Assembly (NCBI GenBank): GCA_963739625.1 | Contig: CAVUAU010000003.1 | Location: 6,051 to 70,050 of the forward strand | Reading direction: 5' to 3' | From: Salinimicrobium sp963739625 | Lineage (GTDB): Bacteria; Bacteroidota; Bacteroidia; Flavobacteriales; Flavobacteriaceae | DNA length: 64,000 nt | Shown: positions 23,398 through 32,758 of the stretch, piece after piece | Numbering within the stretch: position 1 is the first letter of the stretch | Layout: each line of letters starts with the position of its first letter | Notes under the pieces: model-generated | Database searches by the model: none | Seen by the model: only the letters and a program-made list of their open reading frames with translations | Told to the model about the DNA's origin: nothing | Translations under genes and position numbers: made by a program

Positions 23398-24101
23398 TTT
23401 TTCTTCTTTTTTCTTTTTGTGTAATCAAGGTAAATATAGCCCGCATAAAGCACAGCGCCAACTCCACCAATCCAGTAGAGCCCATTCTCGAGCCGGTCGA
23501 GATCTTTGGAAAAGTACGCCACAGCTATAGAAAGCGGAAGCATTCCGCAGTAAGTGGCCAGGATGAACTTCTTGAAATTCATTTTTAGAATACCGGCTAT
23601 AAAACTAATGGCGTCATTAGAAAAAAATGGAGATACCCTGAAGAGGATCACAGTTCCAAAGCCATAATTGGAGATCCAGTAGTCCATTTTGTTCAGCTTC
23701 TTTTTGCTGATAAAAAGTCCTTTCAGGCTTTGCCCTATATGATAACCAATGGTAGAGGCGATGCCTACTCCAATGAGATTGATGAGCACACCCCACCAGA
23801 AGCCGTAAGCCACCACGCCAACGATGATGGGTAGCCAGGAAGGAAAAATAATGAGGAACATTTGCAGAATTATAAAAACAATGAGAGCTATAGGTCCCCA
23901 CAGGCCAAACTGTTCAACATAATCATGAATGGCAGCCTGGTCTTCACTGGTGAAAATATCCCAGGCTTCTTTTGCCGAAGCCTGGAAAGGTGGGTAGAAA
24001 AAATAGAGCAGAAGCAGCCCTGAAATAATGCTGCCACTGATGATAAACGAAAGGTATTTTTTTAAAGTCGATTTTTCCAAAGTGCCGGCTTGTGGTTCCA
24101 A
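23394..24101 (-). CDS. TVP38/TMEM64 family membrane protein
   Basis: This integral membrane protein is in the DedA/SNARE-associated (VTT) superfamily, whose members are linked to lipid scrambling or transport. The 235 residues have an N-terminal TM (about 16-38) and the VTT core with LIVFIILQMFLIIFPSWLPI, VVAYGFWWGVLINLIG, the FRVSPFFSNDAISFIAGI motif with its conserved F-R-x-P pattern, and further TM segments. The C-terminus is a basic tail of Lys and Arg. It is the first gene of a three-gene minus-strand operon. Confidence 0.88.
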   Translation of the reverse strand: MEPQAGTLEKSTLKKYLSFIISGSIISGLLLLYFFYPPFQASAKEAWDIFTSEDQAAIHDYVEQFGLWGPIALIVFIILQMFLIIFPSWLPIIVGVVAYGFWWGVLINLIGVGIASTIGYHIGQSLKGLFISKKKLNKMDYWISNYGFGTVILFRVSPFFSNDAISFIAGILKMNFKKFILATYCGMLPLSIAVAYFSKDLDRLENGLYWIGGVGAVLYAGYIYLDYTKRKKKKK

Positions 24102-24333
24102 ATTAGCAATTTTGAGCGGCAGCAGGAAAAATGCCGTTTTAAAACTTTTCTAAAAGAGTGTAATTTAATTATTTGATAATTTTAAATTTACGACAAGGGC
24201 TCTCAAAAATCCTATTTTTGATACTCCCGGTGTGCATCATTAAGGTTTTATTCTTCAGAGTTTTTGTCAATTTGAAAATAGGAAAAGAACTGCCCCGGGC
24301 GATCTTTCTGTTTTACTTAATCATAATTCGCAG

Positions 24334-24367
24334 TTAACACAGGCTTAACATTGGAGTTCTTTCTTTG
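24334..24367 (+). promoter_or_regulatory. Putative Pho box and -7 element upstream of the porin-pst operon
   Basis: TTAACA-caggc-TTAACA (24334-24350) is a direct repeat with an 11-bp period, like the PhoP/PhoB binding sites described in Bacillus. It is followed at 24360-24367 by TTTCTTTG, a -7-like box. It fits activation of phosphate uptake genes under phosphate limitation. Confidence 0.5.
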
Positions 24368-24390
24368 CAGCGACAAAAACAAAGAACATT

Positions 24391-25590
24391 ATGAAATTGA
24401 GAAGGTTGACTATCGTCGCACTGCTGCTTTTAGCTGCTACAGCTGTAAAGGCGCAGGACATTACCGAAAGCAAATTCGGAAAAGGTCTTTTTAACGTAAC
24501 TGCAAAAGACAGCTCTTACAGTGCAAATTTTACTGTGAGAATGCAATCCCTATTTACTTCAGAATGGGGTATTCCCGAAACAGGAGACTGGGGAGATGCC
24601 CAGACTAACATGTTGATTAGAAGAGCTCGTCTCAAATTTAAAGGATTTGCCTATTCTCCAAAACTTCAATATAAACTGCAACTTGGGCTGTCCAACAGGG
24701 ACATGGGCGGCGGCTCTCCTTATACCAGTGAAGCTCCTAAATTTATTCTGGATGCGGTGGTGATGTACGAGTTCGCCGATAATTGGGAGCTTTGGGCAGG
24801 ACAAACAAAACTTCCCGGTAACCGGGAACAACTGGTTTCGTCAAGCGAACTGGAAACTGTTGACCGCTCCTTAGTTAACAGCCGTTTCAATCTTGGACGC
24901 GAAATGGGGTTGCAGTTACACCATTCTTCAGTTTTGGGAGAAAATGTGGTGGTAAGAGAGGCACTTGCGGTTTCACAGGGAGAAGGTCGAAATGTAACTT
25001 CGGGCAACATTGGAGGTCACCAGTTTACAGGTAGATTGGAAGTGCTGCCATTTGGTGACTTTGACGACTATTCGGGAGCCGATTTTGAAAGAGAGCAAAG
25101 TCCTAAACTTGCACTGGGTGCCAGCTACGACTTCAATAACGATGCAGTGATGACCCGTTCAAATGCAGGATCTTACATGCTTAACGACACCGGCTTCTTT
25201 GAAACCGATATTACAACACTTTTTGTGGATGCCATGTTTAAATACAACGGCTGGACTGTGATGGGAGAATATGCTAACCGTACTGCCGATGAGATCTTTG
25301 CAAAAGACTCTGACGGCAGCCTTACTGGAGATGCAGTGAATGCAGGCCAGGGTTTCAACATTCAAGCCGGCTACCTGTTTGAAAATAACATTGGGATCAC
25401 CGGGCGTTACAGCACCATCGACCTTGATGATGAGCTTACGCAAGCTATTGAAAACCAATATACTCTTGCTCTCTCGAAATATATTGTTAAGCATAAGCTA
25501 AAAGTGCAAACAGATATTAATTATACTGATATGAACCTTAATTTAGAAGACGGTTTGTTGTATAGATTACAATTTGAAATCCAATTTTAA
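24391..25590 (+). CDS. Phosphate-selective porin O/P family outer-membrane protein
   Basis: This is a beta-barrel porin (OprO/OprP family) expected to let phosphate or polyphosphate cross the outer membrane. The 399 residues have a signal peptide ending TAVKAQD. Alternating strands follow, such as LLIRRARLKFKGFAYSPKLQ and KLQLGLSNRDMGGG, with motifs WELWAGQTKLPGNREQLVSS and VDRSLVNSRFNLGREMGLQ. It ends with an aromatic C-terminal strand (YRLQFEIQF), as barrel insertion requires. Position directly before pstS supports phosphate import. Confidence 0.9.
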   Translation: MKLRRLTIVALLLLAATAVKAQDITESKFGKGLFNVTAKDSSYSANFTVRMQSLFTSEWGIPETGDWGDAQTNMLIRRARLKFKGFAYSPKLQYKLQLGLSNRDMGGGSPYTSEAPKFILDAVVMYEFADNWELWAGQTKLPGNREQLVSSSELETVDRSLVNSRFNLGREMGLQLHHSSVLGENVVVREALAVSQGEGRNVTSGNIGGHQFTGRLEVLPFGDFDDYSGADFEREQSPKLALGASYDFNNDAVMTRSNAGSYMLNDTGFFETDITTLFVDAMFKYNGWTVMGEYANRTADEIFAKDSDGSLTGDAVNAGQGFNIQAGYLFENNIGITGRYSTIDLDDELTQAIENQYTLALSKYIVKHKLKVQTDINYTDMNLNLEDGLLYRLQFEIQF

Positions 25591-25600
25591 ACTTTAAATT

Positions 25601-26554
25601 ATGAAAAGAACAATTTTAGTAGCCGCTGTAGCATTGTCTGTGATGTCCTGCGGAAATAATAAAAAAGATCAGGCCAGTGACAGTTCATCTATTTCTATAG
25701 ACGGGTCAAGTACTGTTTATCCTATTACTGAAGCTATTGCTGAAGAATATCGTGCCGAAGATGCAGACGTAGATGTGACCATTGGCGTTTCGGGAACCGG
25801 CGGCGGATTCAAAAAATTCAGCAGGGGAGAGAGTGATATTTCTGATGCATCCCGTCCAATAAAAGATGACGAAAAGGCTGCAGCTGCACAAAACAACATT
25901 GATTACGTACAACTTGAAGTAGCCTATGACGGGCTTGCAGTGGTTATCAATCCGGAAAATGACTGGGTAGATTGTATGACTGTTGAGGAGCTTAAAAAAC
26001 TTTGGTCTCCGGAAGCTCAGGGAAAAATCACTCACTGGAACCAGATAAGACCTGAATGGCCAAATGAAGAAATTCACCTGTTTGGACCCGGAGTTGCTTC
26101 AGGAACCTTTGATTACTTTACCGAAGCTATCGTGGGCGAAAGCGGAAACAGCCGTGGAGACTACACTGCCAGTGAAGACGACAACGTTTTGGTGCAGGGA
26201 GTTGCCGGTGATAAGTTTGGACTTGGATTTTTTGGACTTGCTTATTTCGAAGAAAACCAGGATAAACTTAAAATGATAGGTGTTGACGGAGGTGAAGGCT
26301 GTGTACAACCTTCAATGGAAACAGTGAGCAGCGGAAAATACGCGCCACTTTCAAGACCATTATTTATTTATGTGAGCAGTGCCGCTGTAGAAAAAAACCC
26401 AAAAGTGGTAGATTTTGTAAATTTCTATCTTAACGAAGCCCCGGGTCTATTGGAAGATGTGGGATACGTTCCTTTGACTTCTGAAGAATACAAGGAGCAA
26501 AAAGAGAAATTTCAGGCTTTTGTTGAGAAACATCAGCAGCAAGAGCAAAAATAG
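25601..26554 (+). CDS. pstS: Phosphate ABC transporter substrate-binding lipoprotein PstS
   Basis: PstS binds periplasmic phosphate and delivers it to PstCAB. The 317 residues have a lipoprotein signal (LSVMSCGNN). Phosphate-binding motifs include SIDGSSTVYPITEAIAEEY, VGVSGTGGGFKKF-type sequence (here TIGVSGTGGGFKKFSRGE), SDISDASRPI and the later GVASGTFDYFTEAI. A Gln-rich tail ends the protein. It follows the porin by 10 bp. A hairpin with a T run separates it from pstC. Confidence 0.95.
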   Translation: MKRTILVAAVALSVMSCGNNKKDQASDSSSISIDGSSTVYPITEAIAEEYRAEDADVDVTIGVSGTGGGFKKFSRGESDISDASRPIKDDEKAAAAQNNIDYVQLEVAYDGLAVVINPENDWVDCMTVEELKKLWSPEAQGKITHWNQIRPEWPNEEIHLFGPGVASGTFDYFTEAIVGESGNSRGDYTASEDDNVLVQGVAGDKFGLGFFGLAYFEENQDKLKMIGVDGGEGCVQPSMETVSSGKYAPLSRPLFIYVSSAAVEKNPKVVDFVNFYLNEAPGLLEDVGYVPLTSEEYKEQKEKFQAFVEKHQQQEQK

Positions 26555-26574
26555 AAGTATTTATAAAGGGACAG

Positions 26575-26602
26575 CCGGGACCTGAGAAGGTTCCGGTTTT
26601 TT
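26575..26602 (+). terminator. Intercistronic hairpin between pstS and pstC (partial terminator)
   Basis: CCGGGACCT (26575-26583) and AGGTTCCGG (26588-26596), loop GAGA, followed by six T. It would lower pstCAB expression relative to porin and pstS, or stabilise the pstS mRNA 3' end. Confidence 0.7.
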
Positions 26603-26618
26603 CCGTAGTTTCCCCTAT

Positions 26619-27497
26619 ATGCGAAAACTTAAAGAGACTGTAATTGAGAAGACCCTGTTGGGCAGCGCGCTTATTACTATTGCTGTCACCGTTGGGATCA
26701 TTCTTGTTCTTTCTATTGAGGCAGTCAACTTTTTTAGTGAGGTCTCAATAATCGAATTTTTGACAGATGATGAATGGACGCCGTTGTTTACAGATAAACA
26801 CTTCGGAATCCTTCCCCTACTGTCGGGTACGCTGTTGACTTCATTTATCGCCATTGCCTTTGCGGTGCCCATTGGGCTTTCCATTAGTATCTACATTAGC
26901 GAATACGCGCCCAGAAGCTTCAGAAAAACAATAAAGCCGGCATTGGAACTTTTGGCTGCAGTACCAACCGTAGTCTACGGTTTCTTTGCACTTACCGTAG
27001 TGACGCCGTTTCTCCAGAGTTTTATTCCCGGGCTGTCGGGTTTCAACTCTCTTTCGGCAGGGCTTGTCATGGGGATCATGATCATTCCTTTTATTTCTTC
27101 CTTAAGTGAAGATGCGCTGCATGCAGTGCCAAATTCCTTACGTGAGGCCGCCTACGGAATGGGTTCTACAAAACTTCAGAATTCCTTTAGGGTGCTTGTT
27201 CCGGCAGCGTCTTCAGGAATTATTGTTTCTGTTATCCTGGCTGTTTCAAGGGCAATTGGGGAAACCATGATCGTTGCCATTGCGGCAGGTCAACAACCGC
27301 GGCTTACTCTAGATCCTACCGTGCCGGTGGAGACCATTACAGCTTATATCGTACAGGTAAGTCTTGGAGATGTGCAACATGGTTCCCTGGAATACAGGAC
27401 CATTTTTGCAGCCGGAATCACACTTTTCATTTTCACATTCCTGTTGAATACCTTCAGCTATAAGATCAGGAAAAAATTCAGGGAGAAGTATGAATAA
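26619..27497 (+). CDS. pstC: Phosphate ABC transporter permease PstC
   Basis: PstC is one of two inner-membrane permeases of the high-affinity phosphate importer. The 292 residues have six predicted membrane segments, the first at about 14-36. The permease motif contains PTVVYGFFALTVV and the EAA loop SLREAAYGMGSTKLQN, followed by GIIVSVILAVSRAIGETM. It overlaps pstA by 8 bp (27490-27497), so translation is coupled. Confidence 0.94.
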   Translation: MRKLKETVIEKTLLGSALITIAVTVGIILVLSIEAVNFFSEVSIIEFLTDDEWTPLFTDKHFGILPLLSGTLLTSFIAIAFAVPIGLSISIYISEYAPRSFRKTIKPALELLAAVPTVVYGFFALTVVTPFLQSFIPGLSGFNSLSAGLVMGIMIIPFISSLSEDALHAVPNSLREAAYGMGSTKLQNSFRVLVPAASSGIIVSVILAVSRAIGETMIVAIAAGQQPRLTLDPTVPVETITAYIVQVSLGDVQHGSLEYRTIFAAGITLFIFTFLLNTFSYKIRKKFREKYE

Positions 27498-28344
27498 TAT
27501 TAAAAAGAACAGGCTACTGGATAAAGTGTTCAAGGTATGGGGAATTGCCTGTACTTTACTTGGACTGGTGCTACTGGCGATCTTCATAGGCTCTATTTTG
27601 ATTGACGGCCTGGAAAGGATAAACTGGGATTTTATTACCAGCCTTCCTTCCCGGAAAGCGGAAAGAGCCGGTATCTGGACTGCCCTTATGGGAAGCGTCT
27701 GGATTCTCGTTTTAACCACCATTATTGCTTTACCTCTTGGAATTGCTGCGGCTATTTACCTGGAAGAATATGCGCATAAAAGTAAACTTTCGTCACTTTT
27801 GGAGATCAACATTTCCAACCTTGCAGGAGTACCGTCAATAATTTACGGTCTGCTGGGACTGGAGGTGTTTGTGCGCATCCTGGAAATGGGAGCAAGCGTA
27901 CTTGCAGGTAGTTTTACACTGGCCTTACTCATTTTACCAATCGTAATCGTCTCTACACGGGAGGCCTTAAAAGCAGTACCAAAATCGGTAAGGGACGCAT
28001 CATTTGCATTGGGAGCTTCAAAATGGCAAACGGTTTCACGACAGTTGCTGCCGGCCTCGTTTGGTGGTATACTTACTGGAATAATTCTAGCCCTGTCGAG
28101 AGCGGTGGGAGAGACTGCGCCTTTAATCGTGGTAGGAGCTTTAGCCTATGTGCCCTTTGCACCTTCGGGACCATTGGATGAATTTTCGGTGCTGCCAATC
28201 CAGATCTTTAACTGGATCTCAAGACCACAGGCAGGTTTTGAATTAAACGCTGCCGCGGCAATTATCATCTTATTGTTAATTACTTTTGTAATGAATGGAA
28301 TCGCTGTTTACTTCAGAAATAAGTGGCAGAAAAAATTCAAATAA
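27490..28344 (+). CDS. pstA: Phosphate ABC transporter permease PstA
   Basis: PstA is the second permease subunit and pairs with PstC. The 284 residues have about six membrane segments. An early large loop carries RINWDFITSLPSRKAERAGI, a typical PstA sequence, followed by LPLGIAAAIYLEEYA and VPSIIYGLLGLEVFV. The EAA loop is SVRDASFALGASKWQT and then GIILALSRAVGETAPLIVVG. The start overlaps the end of pstC. Confidence 0.94.
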   Translation: MNNIKKNRLLDKVFKVWGIACTLLGLVLLAIFIGSILIDGLERINWDFITSLPSRKAERAGIWTALMGSVWILVLTTIIALPLGIAAAIYLEEYAHKSKLSSLLEINISNLAGVPSIIYGLLGLEVFVRILEMGASVLAGSFTLALLILPIVIVSTREALKAVPKSVRDASFALGASKWQTVSRQLLPASFGGILTGIILALSRAVGETAPLIVVGALAYVPFAPSGPLDEFSVLPIQIFNWISRPQAGFELNAAAAIIILLLITFVMNGIAVYFRNKWQKKFK

Positions 28345-28358
28345 ATAAACCTTTTTTG

Positions 28359-29159
28359 ATGGGTAAAAAAGAAAAAGAGAGCGTAATAGATAAATCTATC
28401 AAGAGAAAACACAAGCTCGAGGCTAAAGGCGTAAAGGTTTTCTATGATGACTTTATGGCCATCAAGGGCATAGATATGAACATTAAGGCCAATAAGGTCA
28501 CCGCTTTTATTGGTCCCTCGGGATGTGGAAAATCTACTTTTTTGAGGTTGTTCAACAGGATGAATGATTACGTTGATGGCTTTAGAATGGAAGGTGAGAT
28601 CAACATTGACGGGGAAGATATTTACAAGAAAAAGGTAAATGTAGAAGAGCTTCGCAAACGTGTGGGAATGGTTTTTCAAAAACCTAATCCTTTTCCAAAA
28701 TCCATTTTTGAAAACGTGGCTTATGGATTAAAAATCCAGGGCATCAACGATAAAAAGTACCTCCAGGAGAAAGTGGAGGAATCTCTCAAGCAGGTGGCCC
28801 TGTGGGATGAGGTGAAAGATGATCTAAAGAAATCTGCACTGGCCCTTTCAGGCGGCCAGCAGCAAAGACTTTGTATCGCAAGAACCCTCGCGGTGGAGCC
28901 GTCGATCATTCTTATGGATGAACCTACCTCGGCACTTGACCCGCTCTCCACAGCCAAGATTGAGGAACTTATCTATGAACTCAAGGAGAAGTACACGATT
29001 GTTATTGTGACGCATAACATGCAACAGGCAGGTAGGGTAAGTGATTATACTGCCTTCTTTTATCTGGGAGAATTGATCGAGTATGACAAATCAAGAAAAT
29101 TGTTCACGAACCCCGAGAAAAAACAAACCGAAAATTATATTACCGGTAGATTCGGATAA
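28359..29159 (+). CDS. pstB: Phosphate ABC transporter ATP-binding protein PstB
   Basis: PstB is the ATPase that powers phosphate import. The protein has Walker A GPSGCGKST, the long PstB insert with FNRMNDYVDGFRMEGEINID, Q-loop MVFQKPNPFPKSI, signature LSGGQQQRLCIART, Walker B IILMDEPTSALDP and the switch His in VTHNMQQA. I chose the ATG at 28359 (266 residues), 14 bp after pstA; a GTG at 28323 would overlap pstA. An N-terminal ~25-residue basic extension precedes the fold. Confidence 0.95.
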   Translation: MGKKEKESVIDKSIKRKHKLEAKGVKVFYDDFMAIKGIDMNIKANKVTAFIGPSGCGKSTFLRLFNRMNDYVDGFRMEGEINIDGEDIYKKKVNVEELRKRVGMVFQKPNPFPKSIFENVAYGLKIQGINDKKYLQEKVEESLKQVALWDEVKDDLKKSALALSGGQQQRLCIARTLAVEPSIILMDEPTSALDPLSTAKIEELIYELKEKYTIVIVTHNMQQAGRVSDYTAFFYLGELIEYDKSRKLFTNPEKKQTENYITGRFG

Positions 29160-29171
29160 AATTCAAAAGCC

Positions 29172-29846
29172 ATGATAAGTCTAGACCAACATAAGGAAGC
29201 GCTAAACCAGGCCGGCCTGGAAATGCTTAATCTGTGTAAGAAGCAGCTGGCGAACGCGCGGGAAGCTTTTTTTAACCATGACAGCGAAATCGCCGAAGAG
29301 GTGCTGCATACAGAAAATCGCGTAAATGCCCTGGATCTTAAGATCGACAGGGACTGTGAACGGTTTATAGCGTTGCACAATCCCGTAGCCAGTGACCTGC
29401 GGTTTGTTCTGGCATTGAGAAAGATCAACTTTGATCTGGAAAGGGTGGGAGATCACGCTTATGGGATCTCTAACTATATTATCACCGTTGATGCGCCCAT
29501 AGAAGACAGGCTGCTGGAAAAGATGAGAGTTGTAGAGATGTTTGACTCTGCCCAGTCAATGTTGGATGATATCACCGATGCTTATAATGAGGTTGATACC
29601 AAGGTGGCGAGAAAGGTCTTTAAGAAGGATAAGGTTCTCAACGAGATCAATATGGCTTCTTTTCCAATTATTTCTGAAGAGGTGAAAAAAGATCCAAACC
29701 TTATTGACCAATGTATGTTGCTGTTTTCGGTGATCAAAAAGCTGGAGAGGATAGGGGACCTGGTGACAAATATTGCCGAAGAGATCATTTTCTTCAGGGA
29801 AGCCGAAGTGCTTAAGCACCGGAAGAAAAAAGGCACCAAGAGATAG
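29172..29846 (+). CDS. phoU: Phosphate-specific transport system accessory protein PhoU
   Basis: PhoU restrains Pst transport and Pho signalling when phosphate is plentiful. The 224 residues form two three-helix bundles. The first has the signature DLKIDRDCERFIALHNPVAS followed by DLRFVLALRKINFDLERVGD, and the second KKLERIGDLVTNIAEE, with the paired metal-binding E-R-x-x-D motifs. It follows pstB by 12 bp and ends the operon before a strong terminator. No PhoR/PhoB pair is in the window. Confidence 0.95.
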   Translation: MISLDQHKEALNQAGLEMLNLCKKQLANAREAFFNHDSEIAEEVLHTENRVNALDLKIDRDCERFIALHNPVASDLRFVLALRKINFDLERVGDHAYGISNYIITVDAPIEDRLLEKMRVVEMFDSAQSMLDDITDAYNEVDTKVARKVFKKDKVLNEINMASFPIISEEVKKDPNLIDQCMLLFSVIKKLERIGDLVTNIAEEIIFFREAEVLKHRKKKGTKR

Positions 29847-29864
29847 GTTGCATAAAATGATAAA

Positions 29865-29897
29865 AAATGCCCGGCTTTTGCCGGGCATTTTTTTGTT
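29865..29897. terminator. Terminator after phoU (bidirectional with M16 gene)
   Basis: AAATGCCCGG (29865-29874) and CCGGGCATTT (29881-29890), followed by T on the plus strand and preceded by A, so it also suits the convergent M16 gene. Confidence 0.9.
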
Positions 29898-29913
29898 CTA
29901 AAACGAAAATCTC

Positions 29914-32745
29914 CTATTCGTTTTCTTCGGAATTCAAAAGAACAGGCTTTCCAAAACCTAACTGCTCCAGCCGGTCCAGTTGAGTTTCAGCGTCGCCAAC
30001 AATGAGATAGAACATCTTATCTGGATCTACATATTTTCTCGCCAGCGCCTTGATCTGCGGTACTGTTATTTCTTTCACCGTTTCTTCCTGTTGCTTCACA
30101 AAATCTTTCTTCCAGCCATAGTTGCTCATGTCTCTTAACATGTTCAATTTGGAGCCCAAAGTTTCGAATTTACGCGCGTTGCTTTTTATCATGAAGCCTT
30201 TGGTTACCTCCAGGTCCTTTTGATCAAACGACTCCGGGTAATTTTCGAGGATCTGCTTCACAAGATCTGTGGCTTCATAAGTGATATTAGAACGAACGCC
30301 GCTGGAGATCAAAAAAGGACCGGCGTAGGTACTGCCGTTGAAACCAGACCTAATGCCATAGGTGTAGCCTTTCCCTTCTCTGAGTTCCTGGGTGAGCTGT
30401 GAGGCAAAGCCCCCGCCGCCAAGCCTGTAATTCATTATCGTTGCAGGATAGAAATCCGGATTGGTCTCTGCCAAAGCAGGATAACCAAACATAAGAACCG
30501 ACTGTTTTGCACCCGGCACGTCATAGAAATATACCTGTGACTGCGCCGGGGCATTGGGTATAGAAACCTGCGGAATTTCCACTTTTTTGACAGGCCAGTT
30601 TTGACTCAATTCTTTGGCTACTTCTACTGCCTTTTCCTGTTGAATGTCTCCCACTAAAAGTAGAGATGCCAGTTGTGGCGACAAATTTTCATTGTAGTAA
30701 TCCTGCAGGTCCCGCAGCTCGATCTTCTCTACGGAAGCCTCTGTTCCTAAATTATTGTTTGAAAGAATATTGTCTTCACCGTAGATCAATTTTCTAAACT
30801 CGTTCCAGGCTATGCTATTGGGATCAGCTTTTTCCTGTTGAATGCGGCTGCTCACCTGCTGCTTCACCAGCGCGAATTCTTCTTTATCCCAACGTGGCTC
30901 CAACAGGATCTCCTGTACAAGATCCATAGTGGGTTCGAAGTTTTTGGCTAAGGTACTTCCGCTAATAACGAAACTGTCGTCTCCTGCGTTTACACGAATG
31001 TTGGCTCCCAGAAGTTCAATGGCTTCTTCAAGTTCTTTGGGAGTCTTGTTTGCGGTACCTTTTGTCAGCAGATCGGCTAAGAGATTGGAAACCCCTGTTT
31101 TTTCCTGGTCTTCCAGCAACATACCACCCTTGATGTTAAGACTAAACTGCACCAGCGGTACTTCTTTGTTGGTAATACCATACATTTCCATTCCCGAGGG
31201 GAACTGTTGTGTCCAAACCCCGGGCACTTTTACTTCAGGAGCCTTCCCATATGGAGGTTCAATTGTGCGGTCGAAAGAAGATGGTGTTTTTTCATAAGTT
31301 GCTTCCTGGTCAGGATTCACCTCTTCCTCGGCCCCCATCACAATCTTTTCCTCTTCCACTTCGGCGGGGACAGCATTCTCTAAAGCAAGTTCTTGCTCTC
31401 CCTTGGGAACAAAGCTGGTTACAACATAGTTTTTGTCTTTAATATACTTGTTGTAGACCCGCATCACATCTTGGGGAGTAACAGCCAGGATCTTGCCCAC
31501 CTCCTTATTGATCATTCCGGGGTCATTGGCAAAGATCTCATATTGCGCGAGCTGAAATCCCTTGCCAAGCACACTGGAAAGGCTGTTGTAAAAGCTTGTC
31601 TCCTGCCCGGCTTTGATCCTCTTTAGATCTTTTTCTGAAATTCCTTCTTTTTCAAATTTATCGAAGGTTTGTTGTACGGCTTGATAGACTGTGTCAAGAT
31701 CGATACCGTCATAAGCACGAACCTGAAGCATGAATTGTCCTGCCAGCTCAGAGGTGTAATTATACATTTCTACCTTAGGCGTAAGTTTCTGTTTTGCCAC
31801 CAGTTCCTGGTAGAAAGGCGCGTTCTTTCCTTCAGAAAGATAGTTTGCCAATACCTCGAGGGCATAAGAATCCTCATCATAAGAGGGAACAGAAGGCCAT
31901 GCCATGGTGAGCTCGGGCAACCTCGCAAAGTTGTCTTCGTAGTACAGGCTCTTAGTCTGGTCCAGGTTTGCCGGTTGTTTTGCCAGCGGCTCAACCTCGG
32001 GGCCCCGCGGAATTTCCCCAAAATATTTCTTCACCCATTTCTTGGCCTGATCTTTATCAAAATCTCCGGCAATAGTGAGGATCACGTTGTTTGGTACATA
32101 CCAGCGGTTGTAAAAGTCTTTGACATCCTGAAGGGTGGCGTTCTGCAAATCTTCCAGCGAGCCAATTACCTGCCAGTTATATGGATGACCCTGTGGGTAC
32201 ATATTTTTGTCGATCACATACATTGTTGCACCGTAAGGACGGTTGTCAACGCTTTGTCTTTTTTCATTCTTCACTACCTGCTTCTCCTTTGCCAGTACAG
32301 GTTCGGTCACCGTATTGATAAAGTATCCAAGTTTATCGGCTTCGGCCCAGATCATTTTTTCGAGCGCATCTTTAGGCACTGTCTGGAAATAATTTGTGCG
32401 GTCCCGGCTGGTTGAACCGTTCGCCCCCGAGCCACCCACGCGGGCACTAAGTTTGTCAAGTCCGCCTTTTCCAAGATTTTCAGACTCGAGGAACAGCAGG
32501 TGCTCAAAAAGGTGTGCAAAGCCGGTTCTTCCTTCTTTTTCGCGGGCAGAACCCACATGGCTGGTGAGTGCCACCGCGACCACAGGGTCTGACCGGTCTA
32601 CGTGCAGGATCACCTGCAGGCCGTTGTCAAGGCTAAAGGTGTCATAATCAACGTTGAAGGTTTTACTGCTGTCCTGGGCGACAATACTTCCGTAGGGAAA
32701 AGCCAGCAGGAAAGCAAAAGCTAAAATTCTAATCGTTTTATTCAT
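29914..32745 (-). CDS. M16 family zinc metallopeptidase (two-domain, secreted)
   Basis: This is an insulinase/pitrilysin-family peptidase of 943 residues with a signal peptide (ending GSIVAQD). The inverted zinc motif HLFEH has His78, Glu81 and His82, with the downstream Glu in the EADKLGYF...EKQVVKNEKRQ region. It carries two M16 halves: the N-terminal half is active, and the C-terminal half (about 510-930, starting VWTQQFPSGMEMYGITNKEV) has R-x-Y-type GGGGFASQLTQELREGKGYTYGI. The halves are joined by an acidic linker rich in Glu. It likely degrades peptides in the periplasm. Confidence 0.93.
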   Translation of the reverse strand: MNKTIRILAFAFLLAFPYGSIVAQDSSKTFNVDYDTFSLDNGLQVILHVDRSDPVVAVALTSHVGSAREKEGRTGFAHLFEHLLFLESENLGKGGLDKLSARVGGSGANGSTSRDRTNYFQTVPKDALEKMIWAEADKLGYFINTVTEPVLAKEKQVVKNEKRQSVDNRPYGATMYVIDKNMYPQGHPYNWQVIGSLEDLQNATLQDVKDFYNRWYVPNNVILTIAGDFDKDQAKKWVKKYFGEIPRGPEVEPLAKQPANLDQTKSLYYEDNFARLPELTMAWPSVPSYDEDSYALEVLANYLSEGKNAPFYQELVAKQKLTPKVEMYNYTSELAGQFMLQVRAYDGIDLDTVYQAVQQTFDKFEKEGISEKDLKRIKAGQETSFYNSLSSVLGKGFQLAQYEIFANDPGMINKEVGKILAVTPQDVMRVYNKYIKDKNYVVTSFVPKGEQELALENAVPAEVEEEKIVMGAEEEVNPDQEATYEKTPSSFDRTIEPPYGKAPEVKVPGVWTQQFPSGMEMYGITNKEVPLVQFSLNIKGGMLLEDQEKTGVSNLLADLLTKGTANKTPKELEEAIELLGANIRVNAGDDSFVISGSTLAKNFEPTMDLVQEILLEPRWDKEEFALVKQQVSSRIQQEKADPNSIAWNEFRKLIYGEDNILSNNNLGTEASVEKIELRDLQDYYNENLSPQLASLLLVGDIQQEKAVEVAKELSQNWPVKKVEIPQVSIPNAPAQSQVYFYDVPGAKQSVLMFGYPALAETNPDFYPATIMNYRLGGGGFASQLTQELREGKGYTYGIRSGFNGSTYAGPFLISSGVRSNITYEATDLVKQILENYPESFDQKDLEVTKGFMIKSNARKFETLGSKLNMLRDMSNYGWKKDFVKQQEETVKEITVPQIKALARKYVDPDKMFYLIVGDAETQLDRLEQLGFGKPVLLNSEENE

Positions 32746-32758
32746 GAAATTAAATTGT

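Noticed and set aside
31669..32415. 248-codon plus-strand ORF opposite the M16 gene
   Set aside because: It is antisense to a well-conserved M16 protease and its translation resembles no family.
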